Source: Caldifarciminota bacterium (lineage in GTDB: Bacteria; Hydrothermota; Tepidihabitantia; Tepidihabitantales; Tepidihabitantaceae). From it: a DNA stretch of 64,000 bases. Positions within the stretch are counted from its first letter, which is position 1. The number at the start of each line of letters is the position of its first letter. Location of the stretch: positions 113,217-177,216 of the forward strand of contig JAOABP010000004.1 of NCBI GenBank assembly GCA_026418295.1. The letters are read 5' to 3'. Positions 1 to 7,641 of the stretch are shown in pieces. The translations under genes were made by a program, and so were the position numbers. The notes beneath the pieces are model-generated. The model searched no databases. It had not been told where the DNA came from and saw nothing but the letters and a program-made list of their open reading frames with translations.

Positions 1-1362
1 CTGAATCGCATAAAGGTGGCCATCCTCTGACACAAAATACACCGTGCCATCTGCACCTATCGCCGGAGAGGTCCAAATTCCCCCTTGAGTCTGGTAACGC
101 CATTTCCAAATGCCATCTGGACCTAAAGCATAGAGAAAACCATCCTCTGACCCAATATACACCGTGCCGTCTGAACCTATCGCTGGAGAGCGATGTACGT
201 CACCTTCGGTCTCGTAGCGCCATTTGAGCGTCCCATCAGGATTCAAAGCATAGAGGTGGTGGTCCTCTGACCCGAAATACACCGTGCCGTCTGAACCTAT
301 CGCTGGAGAGGAATGAACCTCACCATCGGCCTGGTAGCGCCATTTGAGCGTCCCATCAGGATTCAAAGCATAAAGGTAGCAGAGTGATGTTGCGAAATAC
401 AAAGTGCCGTCTGAGCCTATCGCCGGAGAGGTCAAGACATGCCCATCGGTCTCGTAGCGCCATTTGAGCGTGCCGTCAGGATTCAAAGCATAAATATACC
501 AAGCCTGGTGAGACCAGTCATCTGAGTCAATATACACCGTGCCATCTGAGCCTATCGCCGGAGGACCCAACATCGCATCTCCGGTCTGGCAGCGCCATTT
601 AAAAGCCCCTTCAGAGTTCAGAGCATAAATACAGCCATCCTCTGATGCTACATACACCGTGCCATCTGCACCTATCGCCGGAGGGGAATAGATTGTTCCT
701 ACCTCAACTTCGTATTTCCACTTTAAGATGCCGTCAGGGGTGACTGCGTAAACCCCATCGTTATATCCTGTGATGTAAACTGTGCCGTCCGCGCCTATGG
801 CAGGTGCGGCATAACCGAGAAAATCATCGATCTGACAGCACCATTTGAGAGTGCCGTCCGGATTAATCGCCAGGAGATGGCTGCGAGGTATGGAAGCTTC
901 GCCGATGTATATTGTTCCCCCAGGACCTACCGCAGGAGATGAGGCAGGTGAACTGAGCACAAACCCTGTCTCCGGATAGCGCCATTTCAGGATACCCTCG
1001 CCGATTGTCAGGTAGAGCGGCCTTGACCAGGCGGTGAGCCGACCCTTTTTGTCCTGCGCCTGCGCCTTGACCTGATAGTAGCCCGAAGCACTCCAGGTGT
1101 GGCTCATTGTTACCGCCTCACCGGATGGAACAAACCCACTCCAGGCCGATGTGTCGCCATCACCCCAGGAGAACCGGATGGCAATACTGTCGGCTTCCGG
1201 GTCGGTGGCGGTGGCAGTGAACTGATAAGGGATATTCGGACCGCCAATGGAAACACCTGCTGGCGGCTCCGGGCATCTTGGCGGGCTATTCTTGCAGGAC
1301 AGCACCACGACCGTAAGCAGGATACATAAGGCCAGAACCGACCTGAAGGACCGGTTCTTCAT
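1..1362 (-). CDS. PQQ-type beta-propeller lipoprotein with PKD-like domain (partial, C-terminus beyond window)
   Basis: The frame runs off the left edge; 454 codons are visible. ATG at 1362 opens a lipoprotein signal peptide (LALCILLTVVVLSC, lipidated Cys at residue 23). Residues ~40-115 look like a PKD/Ig-like domain (FSWGDGDTSAWSG, then SHTWSASGYYQVKAQAQD). From residue ~118 to the edge there are about eight propeller blades with the recurring pattern DGTLKWRY - SPAIGSDGTVYFGS - LYALNP, the PQQ-enzyme-repeat style of eight-bladed propellers. Neighbouring blades are nearly identical at the DNA level (e.g. 220-370 against 460-500), so recent blade duplication is likely. Probably an anchored surface or periplasmic protein; no enzymatic activity is implied. 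No clear ribosome site precedes the ATG; a 6-bp inverted repeat (AAGATA/TATCTT) lies about 10-30 nt upstream. Confidence 0.85.
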   Translation of the reverse strand, partial: MKNRSFRSVLALCILLTVVVLSCKNSPPRCPEPPAGVSIGGPNIPYQFTATATDPEADSIAIRFSWGDGDTSAWSGFVPSGEAVTMSHTWSASGYYQVKAQAQDKKGRLTAWSRPLYLTIGEGILKWRYPETGFVLSSPASSPAVGPGGTIYIGEASIPRSHLLAINPDGTLKWCCQIDDFLGYAAPAIGADGTVYITGYNDGVYAVTPDGILKWKYEVEVGTIYSPPAIGADGTVYVASEDGCIYALNSEGAFKWRCQTGDAMLGPPAIGSDGTVYIDSDDWSHQAWYIYALNPDGTLKWRYETDGHVLTSPAIGSDGTLYFATSLCYLYALNPDGTLKWRYQADGEVHSSPAIGSDGTVYFGSEDHHLYALNPDGTLKWRYETEGDVHRSPAIGSDGTVYIGSEDGFLYALGPDGIWKWRYQTQGGIWTSPAIGADGTVYFVSEDGHLYAIQ

Positions 1363-1871
1363 TAGAATCTCAAGATACGGATATCTTGCTACCATCTTTA
1401 CCGCCGGTCAAGACGGTTCTTTTCTCTTATTCCGATTCCTTTCGGTCATTCCCGGGTACGCAGGAATGACCGGAGAAGTCGTGCAGGAATCGCCGCTCAC
1501 GCCCGACATCACCATAATCCCAAAAGTCCTTCCTGTCAAGCAGTTTTGGCCCTTCAAGATAATCCGAGTGTCCCGTGTTTCTCCCCCTTGGTCTCAGGCG
1601 ACGAAAAATTAGCACCGCCTGCCCGCACCTCACCAGAAGGGTTAAGATTGTGCAGTAAAGGGAGGTAGAAGAATAGAGACTCACCGGTTTACCTTAATTA
1701 TAAGGAGAATCTGAATTCTGGCAACAGATTGACAAATTTTGCATTTTTCATTTTGCACTTTGCATTTTGCAATGACAAACAGATTCCTCGACTCGGCTTC
1801 GCCTCGCTCGGAATGACAAAAAAGAGCGGGTCATTTCGACCGGAGTGGAGCAATCGTTTCGCTATACCGCC
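1363..1871. other. Intergenic region with repeat-like sequences, no convincing gene
   Basis: No reading frame here has coding character. It holds a 10-bp perfect inverted repeat (1443-1472), a T-rich stretch with recurring TTTTGCA words (about 1736-1780), and a segment (about 1790-1855) resembling the genome-scattered palindromic motifs built on TCGGAATGAC and GGTCATTTCGACC. These look like small non-coding repeats between two minus-strand genes. Confidence 0.5.
1443..1472. repeat. REP-like inverted repeat
   Basis: Arms CGGTCATTCC (1443-1452) and GGAATGACCG (1463-1472) are perfectly complementary around a 10-nt loop. The arms resemble the CATTCC/GGAATG cores of small palindromic repeats dispersed in many bacterial genomes. 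There is no T-tract, so a terminator role is unlikely. Confidence 0.5.
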
Positions 1872-2471
1872 TCAGCCCTGTCCGGTGCGGACCGACTGGA
1901 CAATGTCGTAAAAGTTGCAAAACAGTCTTGCGCCGTTTTCTTCTGACCGTTCCGGATGGAACTGGACTCCGTAAAGCGGGAGCCGGGGATGTCTGATCGC
2001 CTCAACCGGACATGAGGGAGAAACCGCACCGATCTCCCAGCCCAGCCGTTCCAGCGATTCCGGGGTGACATACTCCCGGTGGCTCTCCCGCATCTCCGCC
2101 TCCGGACCCAGTCCGGCAAACAGCCGCCAGGGCTGAAACCGGATCCGCTCCATCCGGTCAATGAACTCCGGTCCGCGCTTCACCTCTGCACCGAAGGAGC
2201 GGGCAAGGAGCTGGTGGCCGAAGCAGATGCCGAGCACCGGCAGCAGCAGCGAACGGAGCGCCGCCCGGACCGGTTCGGACACATCCCTTTCCGAAAGCAT
2301 CCACTGGGAGCCGGTGAGGACGACCGCATCGTAAGGGGCAAAATCAAACTCCGGATTCAGCTCCTCCAGCTTCAGCTCAGCAATCTCCGAGAAGGGCTGA
2401 ATCATCTGCCGGTAATAAATGAGCCGGGACTCGGCATCCTTGAGATAGCAGTTAACAAGCAGGGTCTTCAT
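1872..2471 (-). CDS. Class I glutamine amidotransferase (GMP-synthase-type GATase domain)
   Basis: 199 residues, a stand-alone triad-type glutaminase domain. The nucleophile elbow GICFGHQL gives Cys83, and GVQFHPERSEENG supplies His172 and Glu174. Such domains release ammonia from glutamine, or hydrolyse gamma-glutamyl conjugates, and pass it to a partner enzyme. No synthetase domain is fused. It overlaps the end of folE2 by 4 bp (ATGA), so the two are translationally coupled, and it lies third after an SDR dehydrogenase gene. The target is unknown; the link to folE2 suggests nucleotide or pterin-type chemistry, but that is inference. Catalytic residues are complete. Confidence 0.8.
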   Translation of the reverse strand: MKTLLVNCYLKDAESRLIYYRQMIQPFSEIAELKLEELNPEFDFAPYDAVVLTGSQWMLSERDVSEPVRAALRSLLLPVLGICFGHQLLARSFGAEVKRGPEFIDRMERIRFQPWRLFAGLGPEAEMRESHREYVTPESLERLGWEIGAVSPSCPVEAIRHPRLPLYGVQFHPERSEENGARLFCNFYDIVQSVRTGQG

Positions 2472-3241
2472 CCGGAGCGGAAGCGGTTGATATAGGCATA
2501 GGCTTCGTGGTGGTGGATCGATTCAAAGCTCTCCACCTCAACCAGATAGCCGGTGATCTGAGGGTGGGCATCAAGCCGCTGTGCCACCTTGCGCACCACA
2601 TCCTCAACAAATGCCGGGTTGTCCAGCGCCTGGGCGGTCAGGTGCTTCTCATCCTCCCGCTCCAGGAGCGAATACACCTCGCTCGAACCGCACTCCTCCA
2701 GAAGATCAATCAGGTCCTCAATCCAGACAAACCCCTTGAACTCCACGACCGCCCGGATCTCAGCCCGCTGGTTGTGCCCGCCTCTGCCGGACATCTCCCT
2801 GGAGCAGGGGCAGAGGGTCGTTACCGGCACCGCCACTCCGAGCCGGAGCACAAACCGGTCGCTCAGGCTGGCGCTGATCCAGCACCGGTAGTCCATCTGG
2901 GAACGGACCCCGGAAACCGGCGCGCACTTCTCCACAAAGTAGGGAAACTCCATCTCGAGATGGGCAGAGTTGGCGCCGAGCCGTTCCCGCATCTCCTTGA
3001 GAATCGTGCCCAGCTTGTGGACATCGATCTCCCGGTGATACCGGTTGAGGATCTCAACAAACCTGCCCATGAAGGTGCCGCGCTGCTCCTTGGGCAGATC
3101 AACAAACATGCTGATTGTGGCGATCGTGTGCTGACGGTTGTGCGCCTTGTCCAGAAGGACGATCGGATAGCGCAGGTTCTTGACCCCGACCTTGTCAATC
3201 GGAATCGAACCCTCAGGCTGCTGCCTGCGGATGTCCTCCAT
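2468..3241 (-). CDS. folE2: GTP cyclohydrolase FolE2 (type IB)
   Basis: 257 residues, full length for the COG1469/FolE2 family. It converts GTP to 7,8-dihydroneopterin triphosphate, the entry step to tetrahydrofolate and queuosine. Diagnostic segments are VPVTTLCPCSREMS (metal-binding and catalytic Cys144/Cys146), GRGGHNQRA with His156, and the C-terminal EKHLTAQALDNPAFVEDVVR. FolE2 is the metal-flexible replacement for zinc-dependent FolE. It starts 10 bp after the upstream dehydrogenase gene, with a purine-rich stretch upstream, and overlaps the amidotransferase by 4 bp. A queD gene, which uses the FolE2 product, lies at 22773-23114 in the same window. Confidence 0.93.
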   Translation of the reverse strand: MEDIRRQQPEGSIPIDKVGVKNLRYPIVLLDKAHNRQHTIATISMFVDLPKEQRGTFMGRFVEILNRYHREIDVHKLGTILKEMRERLGANSAHLEMEFPYFVEKCAPVSGVRSQMDYRCWISASLSDRFVLRLGVAVPVTTLCPCSREMSGRGGHNQRAEIRAVVEFKGFVWIEDLIDLLEECGSSEVYSLLEREDEKHLTAQALDNPAFVEDVVRKVAQRLDAHPQITGYLVEVESFESIHHHEAYAYINRFRSG

Positions 3242-3250
3242 CAGTCAGGG

Positions 3251-4252
3251 CTATGCCCCTTCCGGGGGCCAGCCCAGTTTCCCCTCCTTATGCCTTCTGC
3301 CCAGCACCTCAAGCATATCCCTGACCATTGCCGGCAGGTCATAATCGGGCTTCCAGCCCCACTCCTCCCGGGCAGCCGAATCATCAATGGACTCGGGCCA
3401 GGAGTCGGCGATCTGCTGGCGGAAGTCGGGTTCGTAGGTGACCTCAAAGTCCGGAATGTGCTTTCTGATCTCGGCAGCCAGCTCGCCCGCGGAAAAGCTC
3501 ATTGCGGTGACATTGAAGTCGCAGTGGTGCTTGAGCCTCTCCAGTGGTGCCTCAGCAAGCATGATTGTTGATTTGATGCAGTCGGGCATGTACATCATCG
3601 GCAGGCGGGTATCCTCCCGGAGGAAGCATTTATAACGCTTGAACTTGATTGCGGCATAGAAGATCTCAACCGCATAATCGGTCGTGCCACCACCCGGCAG
3701 GGTAACATTGGAGATGATGCCCGGATAGCGCAGTCCGCGCACATCCAGACCGAAGCGCCGGAAGTAGTAGTCACCGAGCAGTTCACCCGCCACCTTGGTG
3801 ATGCCATACATCGTCCTCGGTTTGAGAATCGTCTCATTGGGGGTATTCTTGCGCGGGGTCTCGGGTCCGAACACCGCAATCGAGCTGGGCACAATCACCC
3901 GAGCCATGTTGTGCTCCCGCGCCACCTCGAGCACATTATAGAGCCCGTTGATATTCACATCCCAGGCGAGCTGAGGATTTTTCTCACCGGCTGCGGACAG
4001 AATCGCTGCCAGATGGAAAATGGTGTCAATATTGTGCTTTCTTACCACCTCCTCAATCGTCTCCCGCTTCGCAACATCAATAAAGTAGAATGGTCCGGAC
4101 TCCAGCAGTTCCCTGCTCGGCTGGGTCTTTCTGCCGGTGGCGATCACATTTTCCGCCCCGTAACGCTGACGGAGCGCCAGCGTCAGCTCCGAACCGATCT
4201 GACCGACTGCGCCGGTCACCAGTATCTTCTTCATTGGTCTGGTCTGACTCAT
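3251..4252 (-). CDS. SDR-type L-threonine 3-dehydrogenase (NAD-dependent epimerase/dehydratase family)
   Basis: About 333 residues. N-terminal Rossmann motif (KKILVTGAVGQIGSEL) and active-site YGITK. The signature GGGTTDYAVEIFY together with LPMMYMPDCIKSTIMLAEAP matches the short-chain L-threonine dehydrogenase group rather than UDP-glucose epimerases. Expected reaction: threonine plus NAD to 2-amino-3-ketobutyrate. The start is placed at ATG 4252 because AAGGAG (4262-4267) lies 9 nt upstream; the longer GTG at 4261 would overlap that ribosome site. First gene of the operon with folE2 and the amidotransferase. Substrate assignment is from family resemblance only. Confidence 0.8.
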   Translation of the reverse strand: MSQTRPMKKILVTGAVGQIGSELTLALRQRYGAENVIATGRKTQPSRELLESGPFYFIDVAKRETIEEVVRKHNIDTIFHLAAILSAAGEKNPQLAWDVNINGLYNVLEVAREHNMARVIVPSSIAVFGPETPRKNTPNETILKPRTMYGITKVAGELLGDYYFRRFGLDVRGLRYPGIISNVTLPGGGTTDYAVEIFYAAIKFKRYKCFLREDTRLPMMYMPDCIKSTIMLAEAPLERLKHHCDFNVTAMSFSAGELAAEIRKHIPDFEVTYEPDFRQQIADSWPESIDDSAAREEWGWKPDYDLPAMVRDMLEVLGRRHKEGKLGWPPEGA

Positions 4253-4319
4253 TCTGATCACTCCTTTTCTGGTTATCTTTGTTTCAAAATATTAACATCA
4301 GCCCCTGACAATGCAAGAG

Positions 4320-4348
4320 TGGACAAACGGTCCGGAAATTGCTATACT
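4320..4348 (+). promoter_or_regulatory. Promoter for the tRNA-His/Arg/Lys cluster
   Basis: TGGACA (4320-4325), 17-bp spacer, TATACT (4343-4348). The tRNA-His 5' end follows about 20 nt downstream. Confidence 0.6.
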
Positions 4349-4368
4349 CTGAAAAAATTGAGTCGCAC

Positions 4369-4444
4369 GGTGAGTGTAGCTCAATTAGGTCAGAGCACCT
4401 GACTGTGGCTCAGGATGTTGGGGGTTCGAGTCCCCTCACTCACC
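4369..4444 (+). tRNA. tRNA-His (GTG)
   Basis: Cloverleaf with acceptor GTGAGTG/CACTCAC, anticodon loop centred on GTG, T-loop GGTTCGAGTC. The extra G(-1) expected for tRNA-His is encoded at 4369 opposite C4444. The 3' CCA is not encoded. Confidence 0.95.
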
Positions 4445-4455
4445 CTCAAATGAAT

Positions 4456-4529
4456 GCGTCCGTAGCTCAACTGGATAGAGCGCCGGGCTTCGAACCCGTA
4501 GGCTGCGCGTTCGAGTCGCGCCGGGCGCA
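4456..4529 (+). tRNA. tRNA-Arg (TCG)
   Basis: Acceptor GCGTCCG/CGGGCGC with one G-T pair, anticodon loop CTTCGAA (TCG), T-arm GCGCG-TTCGAGT-CGCGC. CCA not encoded. Starts 12 nt after tRNA-His. Confidence 0.93.
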
Positions 4530-4549
4530 GATGAAAAATGGTAATTTGT

Positions 4550-4623
4550 GCCCCGCTAGCTCAACCTGGCAGAGCAACGGATTCTTAATCCGTGGGTTGC
4601 AGGTTCAATTCCTGCGCGGGGTA
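4550..4623 (+). tRNA. tRNA-Lys (CTT)
   Basis: Acceptor GCCCCGC/GCGGGGT, perfect anticodon stem ACGGA/TCCGT with loop TTCTTAA (CTT), T-loop GGTTCAATT. CCA not encoded. The start codon of the next protein gene follows after only 8 nt. Confidence 0.93.
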
Positions 4624-4631
4624 TAGAATTA

Positions 4632-7469
4632 ATGCATCTTTTTCTGCTGCTTTTCCTTCCGGCAACAGTTGAACTGGTCCGCATTCCGGTCAAGTCCGCA
4701 CCGCCGGAAATCTCCACCAGCCGGGTCTGGGTATTCTTCACTGACAAGGGAATATTCAATCAGTCACAGTATCAGCAGGCGCTTGCTGACCTCTACCGGA
4801 CCGCACCCCTGCCCCAGCGGGAGCGCCGGGCACGGGAACCGCTCGCCGGCTTTGACTTTGATGACCTGCCGGTCCGGCAGGATTATATCCGGGAAATTGA
4901 GGCGCTGGGCGCCCGGCTGCGCACTGTGTCCCGCTGGCTGAATGCTGCCAGCTTTGAAATGCCACCGGAGCTGGTAGCAAGAGTTTACCAGCTTCCTTAT
5001 GTTTATGATATCCGTCCCGTTGCCCGAAGAACCGAGACCGACTTTGACCTGACAGTCCCGCTTGCCCAGCCGGAATCACATCGCAAATCCCGCTCCCTTG
5101 ACACCGCTGATGCCCACCGGTTCTACGGCGCTGCCTGGGATCAGGCGCAGATGCTTGGAGTGCCGGAACTTTTTTATCAGGGCTGGTTCGGCACCGGCGT
5201 CAAACTGGCGCTCTTTGACACCGGACTGAAGCTCAAAAACCAGGCGGTCCGGCGGCTCCGGATCTGGCGGCAGTATGACTTTCTTTCCGGGGACAATTTT
5301 TATATCCGGCATTCAGGAGCAGCAGAGGTTATTCCCCAACTGCGTTACCTCGGTCTGGTCAGAGACCCGGCACTGGGGGACAACGGCCGTCTTGCCCTGC
5401 TTGCCTTTGTTGCTGACAGTTTCAATTACAGCTACGGTCTGCCCGCACGGGCGGTCTTCTTCTCATTTTCAACCGATCGGGGCAGAAACTGGAGCCTGCC
5501 CCAGCTGACCTTTCTTTCCCGCCCCTATTATTATACCTGCGAGAATCTGCAGCTGGTCTGCCGGGATTCGGTTTTTTATCTGGCGTTCAATGAAGTTGAC
5601 CTGCATCCCGGCGCAGCTCCCACCTGTTATCTCGGCTATTTCATTAATGACCGCTGGCAGAACCGCCAGACCCTGGGGCAGGGTAAACAGCCCAGCCTGG
5701 CAATTTACGCCGATACCCTGTATGTCATCTGGCTGAAAACCGATTCGGTGCTCTCTTTCCGCAAGGGGCTGATTTCCACTCCCGCACCCAGCTGGCTCCT
5801 CTCTACAGAAATCACCCATGACCAGCCGCTTGCTGAACCCCGGCTCAGCGCCGGACCTGAGGGCAGAATCAACCTCCTTGTCCGGGAGAAAAATAACGGC
5901 AGGGTCCTGCAGTTTTATTCCACTGATGGCGGTGTCAGCTTCAATTCCGATGGAGAACTGACTGCTGGCAGTGCCGTTCACCTGAAACTTTTTACGGTTG
6001 ACAGCCATGACTCCCTGCGTCTGCTCCTTTATCAGGATCAAAGCAGTCCGGCACGAACCAGATTGAATCTGCTCCGTTCCTTTGATTTTGGTGCCACCTG
6101 GTCCTCTCCGATGACCATTGACTCCGCCAGCTCATTCGGGGATTATACTCTGAGCCGCACCAGCAATGGTCTGACCCTTGTTTACGAATCCGGCGGCATG
6201 CTCTATCAACGGACCGCCCCGGACCCGGACATGAACTGGTCTGCCTCTGAACCGGTTGATACCACCGGTTTCTGCTACTCCCCACTGGCTGCCCCGGATA
6301 ACAGCTTCATCCTCTGGTTCCGCCGGGGTGATGAAATCGCAGTCTGGGAAGACTCTGACACACTGAAGTTCTCCTATGACCAGCCCAATCACGGCACCAG
6401 AATGGCTTCACTGATTGCCGGTTATCAGCCCTATTCCATGATGGGCATTGCGCCCGGAGTTGACCTGATTGTCGCCAAAACCGAGTATTACAAGACCTCC
6501 GGCAACCGGGGTTATGAATATAACATGGAGGAGGACACCTACATTCAGGCACTGGAGTGGGTGGAAAGGTGCGGTGCAGATATCGTTTCCACATCGCTTG
6601 GCTATCGGGGCTGGTACCGGGATGAGCATTTTGATGGCAGAACCGCACCGGTCTCAATCGCCTGCGAGCTGGCAGCCCGCCGCGGGCTCGTCATCGTCAC
6701 CGCGATGGGTAACCGGGATACAACCGAATATCCCTGGCCCCGGCCTTATATTACCGCACCTGGTGATGCAGAACATGTGATTACCTGCGGCGGAGTTGAA
6801 AAGAACCTTACCCCCTGGCGCGGAACCGGCACCGGACCAACCGCCGATGGCAGAATCAAACCCGATCTGGTAGCGCTGGCAGATACCGTTGCGGTTGCAG
6901 CACCGGATTCGGAAAACTTCCTTGAAGGCAGCGTTGGCACCTCCTGTGCTACCGCTCTGATTGCCGGCTGCTGTGCCCTGCTCAAGGAGGCACACCCGGA
7001 ATGGAATGCAGAATCAATCCGGGTTGCACTGTATTCGACTGCCTCCCGTGCTGTGAAAAGCTGCACCTTCGGTTATGGCGTGCCCCGTGTTGACTCCGCC
7101 TTCAGGAGATATCCGCCATCACCCAAGGCTCAGCCCAGTCCGGAGGATCGGATCGCACTCATTTACCCCAACCCGTTTATTACCGGGGAAAACCCGAAGG
7201 TTTACTTTGCCATTAATCTCAGCCGGGTCACCCCGGACGCCCGGATCACCATCTATACCACCAGCGGCGTCAGGGTTAAAACGGTTCAGCTCAACACCGC
7301 CAGAATGCCGACCCCGGGACGGTACTTCACTTCTGCGGAACTGGAAGGAATCAATGCCTGCTGGGACGGGTCAGATGAATCCGGAAAACCTGCCGGCTCC
7401 GGTATATATCTGGCGGTGCTGGAAACCACATTTGGACGGTCCATCGCCCGATTTGCCCTTGTGCGCTGA
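4632..7469 (+). CDS. Secreted subtilisin-like protease (S8) with Asp-box/BNR region inserted in the catalytic domain and C-terminal sorting domain
   Basis: 945 residues. Short hydrophobic signal segment (HLFLLLFLPATVELV), I9-like propeptide region to ~130, then the triad Asp196 (LALFDTGLK), His587 (NHGTRMASLIAG) and Ser771 (GTSCATALIAG). About 390 residues separate Asp from His, where subtilases normally have 40-100. This insert carries sialidase-type Asp-box words (FSTDRGRNWS, YSTDGGVSF, RSFDFGATWSS), so a propeller-like domain seems spliced into the protease fold. The last ~90 residues are a FlgD-Ig-like sorting domain ending SGIYLAVLETTFG...FALVR. No ribosome site precedes ATG 4632 and tRNA-Lys ends 8 nt upstream, so it is probably cotranscribed with the tRNAs and released by 3' tRNA processing. 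Function as an exported peptidase is inferred. Confidence 0.88.
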   Translation: MHLFLLLFLPATVELVRIPVKSAPPEISTSRVWVFFTDKGIFNQSQYQQALADLYRTAPLPQRERRAREPLAGFDFDDLPVRQDYIREIEALGARLRTVSRWLNAASFEMPPELVARVYQLPYVYDIRPVARRTETDFDLTVPLAQPESHRKSRSLDTADAHRFYGAAWDQAQMLGVPELFYQGWFGTGVKLALFDTGLKLKNQAVRRLRIWRQYDFLSGDNFYIRHSGAAEVIPQLRYLGLVRDPALGDNGRLALLAFVADSFNYSYGLPARAVFFSFSTDRGRNWSLPQLTFLSRPYYYTCENLQLVCRDSVFYLAFNEVDLHPGAAPTCYLGYFINDRWQNRQTLGQGKQPSLAIYADTLYVIWLKTDSVLSFRKGLISTPAPSWLLSTEITHDQPLAEPRLSAGPEGRINLLVREKNNGRVLQFYSTDGGVSFNSDGELTAGSAVHLKLFTVDSHDSLRLLLYQDQSSPARTRLNLLRSFDFGATWSSPMTIDSASSFGDYTLSRTSNGLTLVYESGGMLYQRTAPDPDMNWSASEPVDTTGFCYSPLAAPDNSFILWFRRGDEIAVWEDSDTLKFSYDQPNHGTRMASLIAGYQPYSMMGIAPGVDLIVAKTEYYKTSGNRGYEYNMEEDTYIQALEWVERCGADIVSTSLGYRGWYRDEHFDGRTAPVSIACELAARRGLVIVTAMGNRDTTEYPWPRPYITAPGDAEHVITCGGVEKNLTPWRGTGTGPTADGRIKPDLVALADTVAVAAPDSENFLEGSVGTSCATALIAGCCALLKEAHPEWNAESIRVALYSTASRAVKSCTFGYGVPRVDSAFRRYPPSPKAQPSPEDRIALIYPNPFITGENPKVYFAINLSRVTPDARITIYTTSGVRVKTVQLNTARMPTPGRYFTSAELEGINACWDGSDESGKPAGSGIYLAVLETTFGRSIARFALVR

Positions 7470-7471
7470 AC

Positions 7472-7500
7472 TTGATTTGTATTTTTCTCTTTGCTATATT
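7472..7500 (+). promoter_or_regulatory. Promoter of tRNA-Asn
   Basis: TTGATT (7472-7477), 17-bp spacer, TATATT (7495-7500); the tRNA begins at 7510. Confidence 0.65.
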
Positions 7501-7509
7501 TAATCAGAT

Positions 7510-7582
7510 TCCAGCGTAGCTCAATGGGTAGAGCATCCGGCTGTTAACCGGAGGGTCGCAGGTTCGAGCCCTGCCGCTGGAG
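7510..7582 (+). tRNA. tRNA-Asn (GTT)
   Basis: Acceptor TCCAGCG/CGCTGGA, anticodon loop CTGTTAA (GTT), T-loop GGTTCGAGCC, discriminator G7582. CCA not encoded. Confidence 0.95.
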
Positions 7583-7591
7583 TAAAAAACA

Positions 7592-7620
7592 GAAGGGGCT
7601 GCCTCTGGGGCAGCCCCTTC
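7592..7620. terminator. Bidirectional rho-independent terminator
   Basis: 12-bp perfect stem GAAGGGGCTGCC / GGCAGCCCCTTC around loop TCTGG. On the minus strand it is followed by a run of six T (7584-7589 complement), on the plus strand by GCTTTTATCC. It serves the convergent Kelch gene and probably tRNA-Asn. Confidence 0.85.
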
Positions 7621-7641
7621 GCTTTTATCCGCAGGAAGCGG

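Noticed and set aside
1247..1684. Overlapping short frames in the left intergenic region
   Set aside because: No ribosome sites, no protein-like composition, and they overlap repeat sequences.
2507..3571. Long plus-strand frame (354 codons) opposite folE2
   Set aside because: Composition-driven shadow; the protein is Pro/His/Leu/Arg-rich with no family features, while the minus strand encodes clear FolE2.
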